A DNA stretch of 43,691 nucleotides from Betaproteobacteria bacterium (GTDB lineage: Bacteria > Pseudomonadota > Gammaproteobacteria > Burkholderiales > SHXO01). Made by a program: the position numbers and the translations under genes. The DNA is taken from contig SHXO01000014.1 in the NCBI GenBank assembly GCA_009693245.1, forward strand, positions 1 through 43,691. The letters run 5' to 3'. The notes beneath the pieces are model-generated. The model did not search any database. It saw nothing but the letters and a program-made list of their open reading frames with translations, and was not told the DNA's origin. Position 1 is the stretch's first letter; every line of letters begins with the position of its first letter. This document shows positions 16,203 through 28,210 of the stretch, piece by piece.

Positions 16203-17487
16203 ATGCGACTGCTCTTGATTTTTCTCGCATGGGCGTGGGCTGGTCTCGCAACGGCCGCCTTGCCCATTCAACATTGGAAGACGAGCACCGGCGCACGCGT
16301 GTACTTCGTCGAGAGCCACGAACTTCCCATGCTCGACGTGAGTGCCGAGTTTCCCGCGGGTTCCAGCCAGGACACGGAGAAGAAATCCGGGTTGGCGGCC
16401 ATGACCTTGCGCATGATGCGCCTGGGTGTTCAAGGTTTGGATGAGAACGCGATTTCCGAACAACTCGCGGACGTGGGCGCCGCGCTCGGAATGAGCTTCG
16501 ACGTGGACCGGGCCGGCTATTCGCTACGGACCCTAAGCAAGAAGGAATTTCGCGATGCGGCGCTCGCCATCATGACCAAGGTGCTGAGCGAACCCACCTT
16601 CCCGGAGGCAGCGCTCGCACGCGAGGTGCAGCACTCCATATCGGAAATGAAGGAGTCCGAGATCAAGCCTGAAACCGTTGCCGCGCGCGCCTTCTCCAAG
16701 ATGGTGTTCGCCGGCCACCCCTACCAACTGCGAGCGGGCGGCGAAGCCGGTACGCTTTCAACGCTGACGCGAGCGGACTTGGCGGAGTTCCATGCGAAAC
16801 ATTTCAACACGTCTGGTGCCGTGGTCGCGTTGATGGGCGACGTCACGCGCACGGAAGCCGCTCTCATCGCCGAACAACTGACGGCCGGATTGGCGCGCGG
16901 AAACAAGCCGGCGCCCATTCCCCCGGTGAACATGATCCTCAGGGGCGAAGAGCGGTTCATCAGTCACCCATCCGCCCAAGCTCACATCCTAACCGGCGGG
17001 CCGGGCGTGAAACGAGGAGACCCCGATTATTTTCCGCTGCTGGTGGGCAATTACATTTTTGGGGGCGGGGGTTTCAACTCGCGCTTGACCCTGGAGGTGC
17101 GCGAAAAGCGCGGCCTGACTTACAGTGTCTATAGTGCCTTTTCGCCATACCGCGAGGCGGGGGCCTTTCAGATTGGACTGCAAACGCGGCGTGACCAGGC
17201 CAAGCAAGCCTTGCAAGTGGTGCGCGATACCCTGAAGACCTTCGTGACCGATGGGCCCACGGCCGCCGAGCTGGAAGGGGCAAAGCAGAATTTGATTGGC
17301 GGATTTCCCTTGCGTATCGATACCAGCCGAAAAATTCTGGAGTACCTCGCGGTGATCGGTTTCTACGATTTGCCCTTGGATTATCTGGAGCTATTCCCAG
17401 AGCGGATCGCGCAAGTGACGCTCCCGAAAATCAAGGAGGTCTTCGCCAGAAGGGTGGATCCCTCGCGTTTGGCGACCGTGGTCGTCG

Positions 17488-17504
<17 letters not shown>
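16203..17504 (+). CDS. M16 family protein without zinc motif (partner subunit)
   Basis: The 433-residue protein has a clear signal peptide (about 1-18, cleaved after AGLATA) and two M16-like halves. At the place of HxxEH it reads SGLAAMTLRMMRLG, so the zinc ligands are gone. The R/Y motif of the C-terminal half (REKRGLTYSVYSAFSPY) is kept, as in non-catalytic partners of two-gene M16 systems. It likely forms a heterodimer with the preceding protein, by analogy with mitochondrial processing peptidase. The end overlaps rsmD by 17 bases. Confidence 0.9.
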
Positions 17505-19581
<2,077 letters not shown>

Positions 19582-19582
<1 letters not shown>

Positions 19583-20451
19583 TATTTCTTCTCGGTGCCG
19601 GCGCCAGGGGGCGCGGGTTCGGGCTTGGGTTCGAGTAATCGCTTGCCGGCTTCAGTGGAGTATTGAAATTGCAGCTTCTCGTCCGTGCGGGCGAGGATCA
19701 GGTCCGGTTCCTTCTGCAGCACTTCCAGGGCCAGCGTTTTACCACTGGCCAGTTTGACTCGTATCTGCTCGATGCCTGGTTTTCCCGAGTAGGGTTGTGT
19801 GAACAGGCTTGAGGATAACCGCCAGTCATCCGTCCACCGGTTCAAATCATCCTGGCTCAATTCGCCTTGCTTGGACTCGCGCCGTATCACTACCCACTTG
19901 CCGTCTTTTTGTTCGGCTGCGATGGCGCTCAATTCGAAGGCCACGGGCTTTTCACCCTCGGCGAAAAGGCTGTGGGTGAGCAGGCGGTCGGGTTTGCTGG
20001 GAATTTGCTGCGCGTAGTAGGATGGGATCAAGTACACGCTGCCTTTGCTCAATACGTATTGGTCCTGTGTGAGGGAGTTGGTGGTGCCGAAACTGAGCGC
20101 GTGCTCGCCGAAGCGCAGCGTGGTGGCCGGCTTATCCAAATCGAAGCGCGCCAGGTCGCTGGCTTCCAGCTTCTCCTTGCTCTTCACCGAAAGGATGTCC
20201 AGCATGCGGTTGACTTGGCTCGCGTCCGCGCGCGCGGTCATGGGCGAGGTGAGAGACCACAGGTTATCTTTTTTCACCAACTCCATCGTGTTGCCAGCCC
20301 GCTCTATCACGAGTTTCTGTATCTGGGCTGGGCTAAGAGAGGCTATCGCGTGTTGTACCGGCTCCTTGGTCCCTGGTTTGAAGTAGGCGTAAAGTCCCAG
20401 GCCGGCGAGGACCACCAACAACGCGATGTTGAGCCACCAGCCTTTACGCAT
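19582..20451 (-). CDS. DUF4340 domain protein of a Gld-type ABC cluster
   Basis: The 289-residue protein has one N-terminal membrane helix (about 6-24, WLNIALLVVLAGLGLYAYF) and a large periplasmic part with segments typical of DUF4340 (LTSPMTARADASQVNRMLDIL and KPATTLRFG). A proline-rich tail (EPKPEPAPPGAGTEKK) ends it. DUF4340 genes usually accompany GldA/GldF/GldG-like ABC genes, as here, where the GldG-like gene ends 8 bases upstream. The function is not known; a periplasmic component of the same transporter is inferred. Confidence 0.85.
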
Positions 20452-20459
20452 CGTTCTTC

Positions 20460-21815
20460 CTATGCCTTACGCCGCCGCCACCAGATCATGCCACCGGCCG
20501 CGAGAAACGACACGGGGATGAAGACGAGAAAACTCAAACCCAGAAATCCCAGCTGCGTCTGATTCATGGAAAGTTGGCTATCCACTTTTTCGCGAGGTTG
20601 AACCGTGATGAGGCCTTCGTCGTCCGTGAGCCAGTTGAGCATGTTGATGCCAAGATCGAGATTGCCTCCCGAACCGAGATAGATGTTCGCCAGGAAGTGC
20701 CCCGTTCCCACTACAACCACCCTTTGCTTTTTCTCCTTGACGTTACGCTCCAAGGCGCCAGCGATCACGATTGGCCCGTGTACATCGCGCTTCTCGTCGA
20801 AGGTGTAGGCCTTGCTCTGCGTGTTGCTTTCGAGCCAACCCCTCGGCGAAACCTCCACCAGCGGTGAAAAACGCCAAGTCTTATCCTCGGCATTGGTGGC
20901 GATGGCGCGCGCGAAAGGAAAGGCGCTATTTAATTGGAAGTTGGTGGTGATCGCATGCATCCCATAGTTCGACGAGATGGACACCGTCGGTTGAATGCGC
21001 AGCGCCGCGGCATCGGGGTCGACGACGATACCTGGCGTAAGGTTCAAGCTCAACAGGTCCGCGATGGGTTGCAGCCCGTGTAGAGGCTCTTGGTCGAGGA
21101 GCCACAGTAGCGCGCCGCCTTTTTCCAGATAGCGCTGTAATTTCTCCACTTCTCCGGCGAGATATTCCACTTGCGGTTGCGTGATCACTAGAACGGCGGC
21201 GTTATCGGGAACCTCGGGCGCGATCGCAAGATTGACGCTGTTGACCCGAAAACCCTTATTGCCGATTTGGCGGCCGAACTCGCCCAGATCGTGGTTGGCC
21301 TGGCCGTTTAGTTTGCGCTCGCCGTGGCCGTCGACGAACATCACCAAGCGCTCCTTGTTGCGCACCAGGCGCATGAGGACGTTGGCCATCTCGCTTTCGG
21401 TGAAGTTGGTCAAGTGCTGGCGGCGTTTCTCGTATTCGATGACGAGTTCACCGTTGCTGCGCACCCCCGCCTCGGCGGTTTCCTTGGGTTGTTCGCGCGG
21501 ATCGACGAAACTCAACACGATGCCGGGCTTGATGCGCTGGTAGGCCGCGATGAATTCCTTGATCTGCCGCTGCAAATCTCCCAGCGCGGCATCCTGGGGC
21601 GTGGCATAGGCGGTGACCTGGATGGCGCCTTTGATTTTTTTCAAGACATCCACGGTGGGTTGGGTCAGCGAGTTGCGTTTATTCTGCGTGATATCCCACT
21701 CGATCTTGCTGTCCTTGAGCACATAGACCACCAGCACGGCGATGGCGATGGCGAGCACGGCAAAGGAGCTGTTCTGTAGTAGCGACTGAAGCCGTAATTT
21801 TTTGTTCGCCTTCAT
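20460..21815 (-). CDS. GldG-like ABC transporter auxiliary protein
   Basis: This 451-residue protein has an N-terminal helix (about 17-32), a long periplasmic domain of the ABC_transp_aux/GldG type, and a C-terminal helix (about 422-444) ending in WWRRRKA. Motifs include KRNSLTQPTVDVLKKI, VTAYATPQDA and the Rossmann-like VLVITQPQVEYLAGEVEKLQ and LLWLLDQEP. Its ATG overlaps the stop of the permease gene by 4 bases. In Bacteroidetes GldG belongs to gliding motility; in Proteobacteria such sets are uncharacterised. I assign the family, not the role. Confidence 0.87.
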   Translation of the reverse strand: MKANKKLRLQSLLQNSSFAVLAIAIAVLVVYVLKDSKIEWDITQNKRNSLTQPTVDVLKKIKGAIQVTAYATPQDAALGDLQRQIKEFIAAYQRIKPGIVLSFVDPREQPKETAEAGVRSNGELVIEYEKRRQHLTNFTESEMANVLMRLVRNKERLVMFVDGHGERKLNGQANHDLGEFGRQIGNKGFRVNSVNLAIAPEVPDNAAVLVITQPQVEYLAGEVEKLQRYLEKGGALLWLLDQEPLHGLQPIADLLSLNLTPGIVVDPDAAALRIQPTVSISSNYGMHAITTNFQLNSAFPFARAIATNAEDKTWRFSPLVEVSPRGWLESNTQSKAYTFDEKRDVHGPIVIAGALERNVKEKKQRVVVVGTGHFLANIYLGSGGNLDLGINMLNWLTDDEGLITVQPREKVDSQLSMNQTQLGFLGLSFLVFIPVSFLAAGGMIWWRRRKA

Positions 21816-22555
21816 GCGCGCACCCGGTCGCCTTCCAGGCGGCGCACCGCCAGCCCCGTGAACAATAGCACCAGCACCACGTAATAGGCCGCATCGGCCA
21901 AGGACAACACGCCCTTGGCGAAACTCTCGAAATGGCGTACCAGTGAAAGCATGTGCATCGCGCTATCCGGATCGGAGGTGCCGATGTTGATCAACCACAG
22001 GAGCAATAGCACGGCATAGGTTCCCACCGCGGCGACAATGGGTTGTGCCGTGAGAGACGATAGGTACAAGCCTATGGCCGCGAACGTGGCGCACAGGAGC
22101 AGCAGCCCCATGGTATTGGCGGCCAGCATGCCGGTATCGATTTTTCCACCGGTCAACAATGCCACACCCATCAACGCGATCAATCCCACGGGAATGGCCA
22201 GGAAGGCGAAAAGGGCCGCGAGCTTTGCCACCACGATCTGCGTAATGGACACGGGCGCGGAGATCAGGAAGACCAAGGTTTGATTGCGCCGCTCTTCGGC
22301 GATCAAGCGCATGGACAGCAGCGGCACCACCATCAACATGAATATGGCGGCGGTGCCGAACACCGGCGTGATGACCCACTCGGTGATGCCGGGAGCGCCC
22401 GGGTTGGCGGCGATTTGCATCTGAACATCCAAGTAGGATTGCAGCCTGGACAGGAAAATCCAGGCGCATACCAGCTGTAAAAATGCGAGCACCACCCACG
22501 CCAAGGGCGAGGAGAACAGGATGCGCAATTCCTTGGCGGCGATAGTTCGGATCAT
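21812..22555 (-). CDS. ABC transporter permease (GldF/ABC-2 type)
   Basis: The 247-residue protein has six predicted membrane helices and the ABC-2 permease pattern. LRILFSSPLAWVVLAFLQLV begins it, and RLIAEERRNQTLVFLISAPVS is the characteristic cytoplasmic coupling segment after helix 2. It shares 4-base start/stop overlaps with the ATPase gene upstream and the GldG-like gene downstream. The substrate cannot be inferred. Confidence 0.9.
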   Translation of the reverse strand: MIRTIAAKELRILFSSPLAWVVLAFLQLVCAWIFLSRLQSYLDVQMQIAANPGAPGITEWVITPVFGTAAIFMLMVVPLLSMRLIAEERRNQTLVFLISAPVSITQIVVAKLAALFAFLAIPVGLIALMGVALLTGGKIDTGMLAANTMGLLLLCATFAAIGLYLSSLTAQPIVAAVGTYAVLLLLWLINIGTSDPDSAMHMLSLVRHFESFAKGVLSLADAAYYVVLVLLFTGLAVRRLEGDRVRA

Positions 22556-23520
22556 GCGGCCCCCTTGGCCAGCGGCGCGGGCTCATCGCCCTGCGTCAGT
22601 TGCGCGAAAACGTCCTCCAAGGAGGCTTCCTCGCCCGCCAAATGGAAAAGCCCCCAATTGCCCTCCACCGCTGCGCGCACCAGCGCGTCGGTGGGGTCCT
22701 GGTGGTCCGCGTGAAACACCCGCAATAATCCGTCACGCCCCGGTTCCACCGCCGTGACCCCAGGCAGCGCCTTGATGTTGTCCATGGAAGGGGAATGTCG
22801 CAGGCCAAGGCGAATGGTCTGAGCCTTGCGCGAGCGCTTCAGGGCCTCGATGCTGTCGTTGTAGACGATAGTGCCCTGATACATGATTTGCACGCGATCG
22901 CATATGGCCTCCACCTCGGGCAGGATGTGCGTGGAGAGGATGACGCTGTGCTTGCCTCCCAGTTCGCGAATGAATTCCCGGATGTCGCGAATTTGATTGG
23001 GGTCCAATCCCACGGTGGGCTCATCCAGTATCACCACGTCCGGGGAATGGATGATGGCCTGCGCGATGCCCACGCGTTGCTGGTAACCCTTGGAAAGGGT
23101 CCCGATCACCCGCCCTCCGGCGTCCCACAACCCGCACTTGCGTTTGGCGTTGGCCACCGCCTCGGTGGCCTGCTGCTTGGGAACGCGGTGCAGCCGGGCG
23201 GCCAGGCGCAAGAACTCGTCCACGGTGAGTTCGCGATACAAGGGAGGCGATTCGGGCAGATAGCCGATACGAGTTTTCGCTTGCGTGGGATGTTCCAGCA
23301 GATCCACGCCGCAAATGCTGACGCTGCCCGTGGTGGGGGCGAGATTCCCCGTGAGCATTTGCATCGTGGTGGTCTTACCAGCGCCGTTGGGGCCGAGTAG
23401 GCCTAATACTTCGCCACGGCGCAATTCGACATTGACGTCCCGCACGGCGCGCTTATCCCCGTAGTTGCGGGACAGATCCTGGGCGGATACCGTTACTTCA
23501 GATTGGTTGGATTCGCTCAT
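22552..23520 (-). CDS. ABC transporter ATPase (GldA-like)
   Basis: The 322-residue ATPase has Walker A GPNGAGKTT (43-51), ABC signature LSKGYQQRVG, Walker B VVILDEPTVGLDP and switch His in STHILPEVEAICDR. A C-terminal extension of about 90 residues (VTAVEPGRDGLLRVFH and EASLEDVFAQLTQGD) is typical of ABC-2 export ATPases. ATG 23520 is chosen because the family begins near SEVTVSAQDLSRNYG; a longer frame to 23583 has no support. It heads a four-gene unit (ATPase, permease, GldG-like, DUF4340) plus mutM. Confidence 0.9.
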   Translation of the reverse strand: MSESNQSEVTVSAQDLSRNYGDKRAVRDVNVELRRGEVLGLLGPNGAGKTTTMQMLTGNLAPTTGSVSICGVDLLEHPTQAKTRIGYLPESPPLYRELTVDEFLRLAARLHRVPKQQATEAVANAKRKCGLWDAGGRVIGTLSKGYQQRVGIAQAIIHSPDVVILDEPTVGLDPNQIRDIREFIRELGGKHSVILSTHILPEVEAICDRVQIMYQGTIVYNDSIEALKRSRKAQTIRLGLRHSPSMDNIKALPGVTAVEPGRDGLLRVFHADHQDPTDALVRAAVEGNWGLFHLAGEEASLEDVFAQLTQGDEPAPLAKGAA

Positions 23521-23774
23521 GTAGGAATGCAAATGGAATAACTGGACGCCAAGTGAAGCACGAGTTAACCACGATTGATCCACGTTGGGTTAGCATGGGC
23601 AGGTAACTTGCTCCTGGTTTTTCCCGAGTGGCTTGAGGCGGGCCGCAAATATACCTAAACTGGAGCCCATATTGAAAGACGTTCGCGCTTGGGCTTACCC
23701 GTCGCGACCCAGTTACAAACCCCAGCGCGGCAGCCCGGTAACGAGTTGAGCGCCCAGTAAGTAAGGATTTTGCC
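23521..23774. other. Divergent intergenic region, no gene seen
   Basis: These 254 bases separate the divergent ABC operon and the TPR gene and must carry both promoters. I see no convincing -35/-10 pair, no RNA gene and no clear inverted repeat. AAGGA (23765-23769) is the TPR ribosome site. Confidence 0.5.
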
Positions 23775-25607
23775 ATGCCCATGCCGCAGGGTTCGGTTTT
23801 TATCTCCGTAGTTTATTTGCTGGTGTTCGGGGGCTGCGCGCAGTCCGGCACGGCTGTAAGGCCCGCTTCGAACTCTGTCCATCTTGCTTTCTCGGACGTG
23901 CTTTTGAGCCAGCTGAGCGATCCAGCCGAGGACAACGCCAGTGAAGGGATCACTCCCGGTGGCGATGAGCGCGCCCAGGGCGCCGCGGAGGAAGCTGTTC
24001 CGCGCGGCTCGCTTCCCCAGCGAGCTCTCGACCAGGAAATCCTCTACAAGTTCCTGTTGAGCGAAATCGCGGGCCAGCGCGGTAACGCCCAACTTGCCGC
24101 CCAGGGTTACTACGATCTTGCCAAGAGCACGCGCGATCCGCGCTTGGCGAAGCGGGCCGCGGAAGCGGCGTCCCACGCCAAGATGAATGCCCTTGCGCTG
24201 GATGCGGCATTGCTTTGGTACGACACGGACAAGGGCAATAAGCAGGCGCAACAAGCCCTCGCCAATGCCTTTGTATCGGCCAACAAGCTCCAGGAAGCCA
24301 AACCCCATCTTCAGCAACTCATCGCCAAGGAAAGTAATCCCGTGCAGGCGCTCTTGCAGCTCAACAACCTGCTGTCGCGCCACCAGGATAAGAATGCTGT
24401 ACTCACCTTGGTGAGGGACGTGGCGAAGTCCTACCCCAAAGCCCCCGAGGCTCATTTCGCCGTCGCGCAGGCCGCGGTGGGTGCGAGCAAGTTCGATGTG
24501 GCGTCCGCGGAAATCAAGGAGGCACTCAAGCTCAAACCCGATTGGGAGGCCGCGCATCTTTTCAACGCCCAATTGATCCAGCAAAGCGAATCGCCCGCGA
24601 AGGCCCAGGAATATTTGCGCGGCGTCGTGGAGCAATACCCCAAAGCCAAGGATCTGCGGCTGGCATACGCGCGCGCGCTGGTGAACGGCAAGCAGTTGCC
24701 CGCCGCGAAAGCTCAGTACGAGAAATTACTGGAAGAATTACCCAATCACGCGGATTTGGTGGTGACCACCGGTCTCATCAGCTTGCAGCTCAACGATTTT
24801 CCCTCGGCGGAACGCTATCTCAAGCGCGCACTCGACCTGAATTACAAGGATCCCGAAGCCATCAAGTTCTATCTCGGGCAGACCTTCGAGGAGCAAAAAC
24901 GGACCGGCGAGGCCATGAAGTGGTATCAGTCCGTGGAAGGCGGCGAACAATACGTTTCCGCGCACACGCGCTATGCTTTTTTTCTTGCCAAGCAAAACAA
25001 ATTGAGCGAAGCGCGCCAGCACCTGAAACAAGTGCGCGCGGAGGACGAGGAGCAGAGGATTCAACTCACGCAAGCCGAAGCTCATATATTGCGCGAGGCC
25101 AAATCTTTCCAGGAATCCTACGATCTGCTCAAGAAAGCGCTCGAAGGAAAGCCTGACCACCTCTATTTGCTCTACGATCTCGCCATGGTGGCGGAGCGCT
25201 TGCAGAAGATCGACGTGCTGGAATCGAGCCTCCGGCGCGTGATCCAGCTCAAACCCGACCACGCCCAAGCCTACAACGCCCTGGGTTACACGCTGGCCGA
25301 TCGCAACGAACGCTTGCCCGAAGCCAAGCAGTACGTCGAGAAGGCATTGAAGCTCTCCCCTGGGGACGCCTTCATTCTCGACAGTCTAGGTTGGGTGCAC
25401 TACCGCATGGGCAATCACAAGGAAGGCTTGGAGTATTTGCAGCAGGCCTTCGCCCAGCGCCAGGATCCAGAGATAGCGGCGCACCTGGGGGAAGTTCTTT
25501 GGAAGAATGGCCGCCAGGCGGACGCGGAGAAAATTTGGCGCGATTCCCTCAAGGAGCATCCCGAGAACGATGTGCTGGTGGACACCGTCAAGCGCTTCCT
25601 GCGCTGA
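23775..25607 (+). CDS. Tetratricopeptide repeat protein, probable lipoprotein
   Basis: The 610-residue protein has an N-terminal hydrophobic stretch ending in a possible lipobox (LLVFGGC, Cys21; Phe at -3 is not ideal), then a low-complexity segment and at least ten TPR units (for example EAHFAVAQAAVGASKFDVAS and AYNALGYTLADRNERLPEA). Proteins of this type precede lolB in many betaproteobacteria, and the genes lie 15 bases apart here. TPR arrays are protein-protein scaffolds, and an outer-membrane location beside LolB is inferred. ATG 23775 has AAGGA 5 bases upstream of it. Confidence 0.85.
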   Translation: MPMPQGSVFISVVYLLVFGGCAQSGTAVRPASNSVHLAFSDVLLSQLSDPAEDNASEGITPGGDERAQGAAEEAVPRGSLPQRALDQEILYKFLLSEIAGQRGNAQLAAQGYYDLAKSTRDPRLAKRAAEAASHAKMNALALDAALLWYDTDKGNKQAQQALANAFVSANKLQEAKPHLQQLIAKESNPVQALLQLNNLLSRHQDKNAVLTLVRDVAKSYPKAPEAHFAVAQAAVGASKFDVASAEIKEALKLKPDWEAAHLFNAQLIQQSESPAKAQEYLRGVVEQYPKAKDLRLAYARALVNGKQLPAAKAQYEKLLEELPNHADLVVTTGLISLQLNDFPSAERYLKRALDLNYKDPEAIKFYLGQTFEEQKRTGEAMKWYQSVEGGEQYVSAHTRYAFFLAKQNKLSEARQHLKQVRAEDEEQRIQLTQAEAHILREAKSFQESYDLLKKALEGKPDHLYLLYDLAMVAERLQKIDVLESSLRRVIQLKPDHAQAYNALGYTLADRNERLPEAKQYVEKALKLSPGDAFILDSLGWVHYRMGNHKEGLEYLQQAFAQRQDPEIAAHLGEVLWKNGRQADAEKIWRDSLKEHPENDVLVDTVKRFLR

Positions 25608-25622
25608 GTTCCGGCGCGGAGA

Positions 25623-26216
25623 GTGCGTTCCTGCTTGGTAGGTCTTGTCGCGGCGTTGGTGCTCACAGGGTGCGCGAGTAGCGCCAAGCGAGACCTCGCG
25701 CCAGCTGACCCAGCGGCCATTGAAAGTTTCGAGCTCAGCGGCCGGGTGAGCGTCAAGGTCAAGGCGGAGAATAAGGGTTATCCGGGAAAGATACGCTGGC
25801 AGCACCAAGGTGCGATGGAGGATCTATGGATCTATACGCCTCTCGGTAATCTCGTGGCCCATCTGGAGCAAGACGAGAACACTGCGGCGATCACCACGGC
25901 GGAAGGGGAGGAATACCGCGCCGGCACCCTGGCTTTTCTCGCGCGCGATGTCCTGGGCTACGATCTGCCCATCGATGCCTTGCAATACTGGGTCCGCGGC
26001 CTAGAGTGGCCAAAGGGCCGCACGAGCCGCGTGGTGAAAGATGACAAAGGGCGCTTGGCCGTGCTGGCACAGGACCACTGGGAAGTGTCCTATCAAGCGT
26101 GGGGCGATCACGATGGGTTACCCTCGAAAATGATCGTGGAAAACGAAGAGATGAAGCTAAGCCTGGTCATAGACCAGTGGCGGTTGCGCGATCTGGGCGA
26201 AGGGGAGAGCAAATAG
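25623..26216 (+). CDS. lolB: Outer-membrane lipoprotein receptor LolB
   Basis: LolB accepts lipoproteins from LolA and inserts them in the outer membrane. The 197-residue product has a short signal with lipobox LVLTGC (Cys17) and LolB segments FELSGRVSVKVKAENKGYPG and DLWIYTPLGNLVAHLEQDE. PIDALQYWVRGL is the conserved family loop. It begins with GTG 25623, preceded by GGCGCGGAGA. Its end overlaps the probable start of ispE, so the two are coupled, as is common in Proteobacteria. Confidence 0.92.
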   Translation: MRSCLVGLVAALVLTGCASSAKRDLAPADPAAIESFELSGRVSVKVKAENKGYPGKIRWQHQGAMEDLWIYTPLGNLVAHLEQDENTAAITTAEGEEYRAGTLAFLARDVLGYDLPIDALQYWVRGLEWPKGRTSRVVKDDKGRLAVLAQDHWEVSYQAWGDHDGLPSKMIVENEEMKLSLVIDQWRLRDLGEGESK

Positions 26217-27091
26217 CCGCATTTGCGGGGTGCACGCTGAGAATTCCTGCCCCGGCCAAACTCAATTTGTTCCTGCATGTCACCGGCCGCCGCCCGGACG
26301 GCTACCATCTGCTCCATACCCTCTTCCGCTTTATCGAGTATGGCGATGAGTTGTCCCTCACCCTGCGCCCGGATGGGCAGGTGAGCCGTGGCGAGGGGCC
26401 TCGAGAGGTGGCGCCGGAACAAGATCTCAGTGTGCGGGCTGCCCGGTTGTTGCAGGCCGAAACCGGCTGCAAACTCGGGGTGGATCTGCGAATCGTCAAA
26501 CGCATTCCCATGGGCGGCGGGTTGGGAGGAGGGAGTTCGGATGCCGCTAGTGTGCTAGTGGGATTGAACAGGCTCTGGGGGCTTGGGCTTTCCCGGCCAG
26601 CGCTCATGGTCTTGGGCGCTAAACTGGGCGCGGATGTTCCGGTTTTCGTGTTTGGGCGAAGCGCTTTTGCGCAAGGGGTCGGCGATGAGTTATCCGCTAT
26701 TCGCATCGCGCCCGCCTGGTACGTGGTGCTAACTCCAAGCATCCATGTGGCCACGACAGCGGTTTTCGCTGAGCCGAAATTGACACGAAATTCGAATCCC
26801 CTCAGAATACCCGCCTTTTTTGCAGGGCAAGGACGTAACGACCTTGAGGCCGTCGTCCGGGAGCGCCACGTGGAAGTAGACCGGTGCCTGCGCTGGTTGG
26901 CCGAACAAGGGCCTGCAACCATGAGCGGTTCCGGGGCCTGTGTGTTCCGTGCGGTGGATTCAGAGGCGCAAGCGCGGGCAATTCTCGCGAGGCTTCCAGA
27001 AAACATGGCCGGGTTCGTGGCGCGCGGGTTGGATCAACATCCCCTGTACCATTGGCTTAACCATGGGCTTGGCGCGGGGTCCGAGAAATAA
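26177..27091 (+). CDS. ispE: 4-diphosphocytidyl-2-C-methyl-D-erythritol kinase
   Basis: IspE phosphorylates CDP-methylerythritol in the non-mevalonate isoprenoid pathway. GHMP-kinase motifs are clear: the N-terminal PAPAKLNLFLHVTGRRPDGYH, the ATP loop MGGGLGGGSSDAAS and the C-terminal GSGACVF. The start is unclear. Homology begins near 26237 (LRIPAPAKL), where no ATG, GTG or TTG is in frame. The nearest in-frame candidates are GTG 26177, inside lolB, and non-standard ATA 26213 (after AAGGGGAG) or CTG 26237. I give the GTG. It precedes tRNA-Gln and prs in the usual order. Confidence 0.93.
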   Translation: MAVARSGRRGEQIAAFAGCTLRIPAPAKLNLFLHVTGRRPDGYHLLHTLFRFIEYGDELSLTLRPDGQVSRGEGPREVAPEQDLSVRAARLLQAETGCKLGVDLRIVKRIPMGGGLGGGSSDAASVLVGLNRLWGLGLSRPALMVLGAKLGADVPVFVFGRSAFAQGVGDELSAIRIAPAWYVVLTPSIHVATTAVFAEPKLTRNSNPLRIPAFFAGQGRNDLEAVVRERHVEVDRCLRWLAEQGPATMSGSGACVFRAVDSEAQARAILARLPENMAGFVARGLDQHPLYHWLNHGLGAGSEK

Positions 27092-27098
27092 AGTCTGT

Positions 27099-27173
27099 TG
27101 GGGAGTCGCCAAGTGGTAAGGCAGCGGATTTTGATTCCGCCATTCGTAGGTTCGATCCCTACCTCCCCAGCCA
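27099..27173 (+). tRNA. tRNA-Gln (anticodon TTG)
   Basis: A full cloverleaf can be drawn: acceptor TGGGGAG pairs with CTCCCCA, the anticodon stem GCGGA/TCCGC closes loop TTTTGAT with anticodon TTG, and the T arm is GTAGG-TTCGATC-CCTAC. The CCA end is encoded (27171-27173). It lies 7 bases after ispE, its usual place in this class. Confidence 0.96.
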
Positions 27174-27182
27174 ATCAACGGC

Positions 27183-27239
27183 AGGATTTAGGAGCTGGGG
27201 TGCATTTCCCCAGATCCTAGATCCTAGCTCCTAGCTCCT
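27183..27239. repeat. Intergenic palindrome of 7-nt units (element 1, TAGGATC type)
   Basis: An 18-base left arm (27183-27200) pairs at 16 of 18 positions with 27208-27225 around a 7-base loop. The right side continues as heptamers: GATCCTA twice, then GCTCCTA and GCTCCT. It fills the tRNA-Gln to prs spacer. The hairpin may also end transcription, but no T run follows. Confidence 0.8.
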
Positions 27240-27252
27240 CGAATTCGATCCC

Positions 27253-28203
27253 ATGGCCTACGATAGTTTGATGGTATTCACCGGCAACGCCAATCCGCGC
27301 TTGGCGGAAGACGTGTGCCGCCATCTCAATATTCATCTTGGGCGCGCCACGGTCGGTAAGTTCAGCGACGGCGAGGTCATGGTGGAACTCCTCGAGAATG
27401 TTCGGGGCAAGGACGTTTTCGTGTTGCAGTCCACCTGCATGCCCACCAACGACAACCTCATGGAAGTCGTGCTCATGGCCGACGCGCTCAAGCGCTCCTC
27501 GGCGGGGCGTATCACCGCGGCGGTTCCCTATTTCGGTTATTCGCGCCAGGACCGGCGGCCGCGCTCGGCGCGGGTGGCCATCAGCGCCAAGGTGGTGGCG
27601 AACATGTTTCAAGCCGTGGGTGTGGACCGCTTGCTGACGGTGGACCTGCACGCGGACCAAATCCAGGGTTTCTTCGATATTCCCGTGGACAATATCTACG
27701 CCGCGCCTATCCTGCTGGGAGATATCTGGAAGCACGGGCACCAGAATTTGGTGGTGGTGTCGCCGGACGTGGGTGGCGTGGTGCGAGCCCGCGCCCTGGC
27801 CAAGAGGCTGGAAGCCGATCTCGCCATCATCGACAAACGGCGCCCACGCCCCAATGTCGCCACGGTGATGAATATCATCGGCGACGTGGCGGGACGCACT
27901 TGCATCATCATGGACGACATGGTCGATACGGCGAACACCCTATGCGAGGGTGCCTCGGCCTTGAAGGAGAAAGGCGCTGAGAAGGTGATGGCGTACTGCA
28001 CACACGCGATACTTTCCGGCAACGCGGTGCAACGAATCCGCGGCTCGGCGCTGGACGAAGTGGTGGTGACGGATACCATTCCCCTGCGCGAGGAGGCGAG
28101 GCAATGCGGGCGTATCCGCCAATTGAATATCGGAGAGTTGCTCGCCGAGACCATGTTGCGTATCAGCAACGAGGATTCGGTGAGTTCGCTCTTCATGGAG
28201 TAG
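27253..28203 (+). CDS. prs: Ribose-phosphate pyrophosphokinase
   Basis: Prs makes PRPP from ribose-5-phosphate and ATP for nucleotide, His and Trp synthesis. The 316-residue protein has the class I features: [17 protein letters not shown] at the N-terminus, FSDGEVMVE, the ATP loop [15 protein letters not shown], and the PRPP-binding loop [18 protein letters not shown]. Length is the family norm. The ribosome site is weak (the heptamer repeat ends 14 bases before the ATG). It sits in the conserved order ispE-tRNA-prs-rplY-pth-ychF. Confidence 0.97.
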   Translation: MAYDSLMVFTGNANPRLAEDVCRHLNIHLGRATVGKFSDGEVMVELLENVRGKDVFVLQSTCMPTNDNLMEVVLMADALKRSSAGRITAAVPYFGYSRQDRRPRSARVAISAKVVANMFQAVGVDRLLTVDLHADQIQGFFDIPVDNIYAAPILLGDIWKHGHQNLVVVSPDVGGVVRARALAKRLEADLAIIDKRRPRPNVATVMNIIGDVAGRTCIIMDDMVDTANTLCEGASALKEKGAEKVMAYCTHAILSGNAVQRIRGSALDEVVVTDTIPLREEARQCGRIRQLNIGELLAETMLRISNEDSVSSLFME

Positions 28204-28210
28204 CCAAGGG

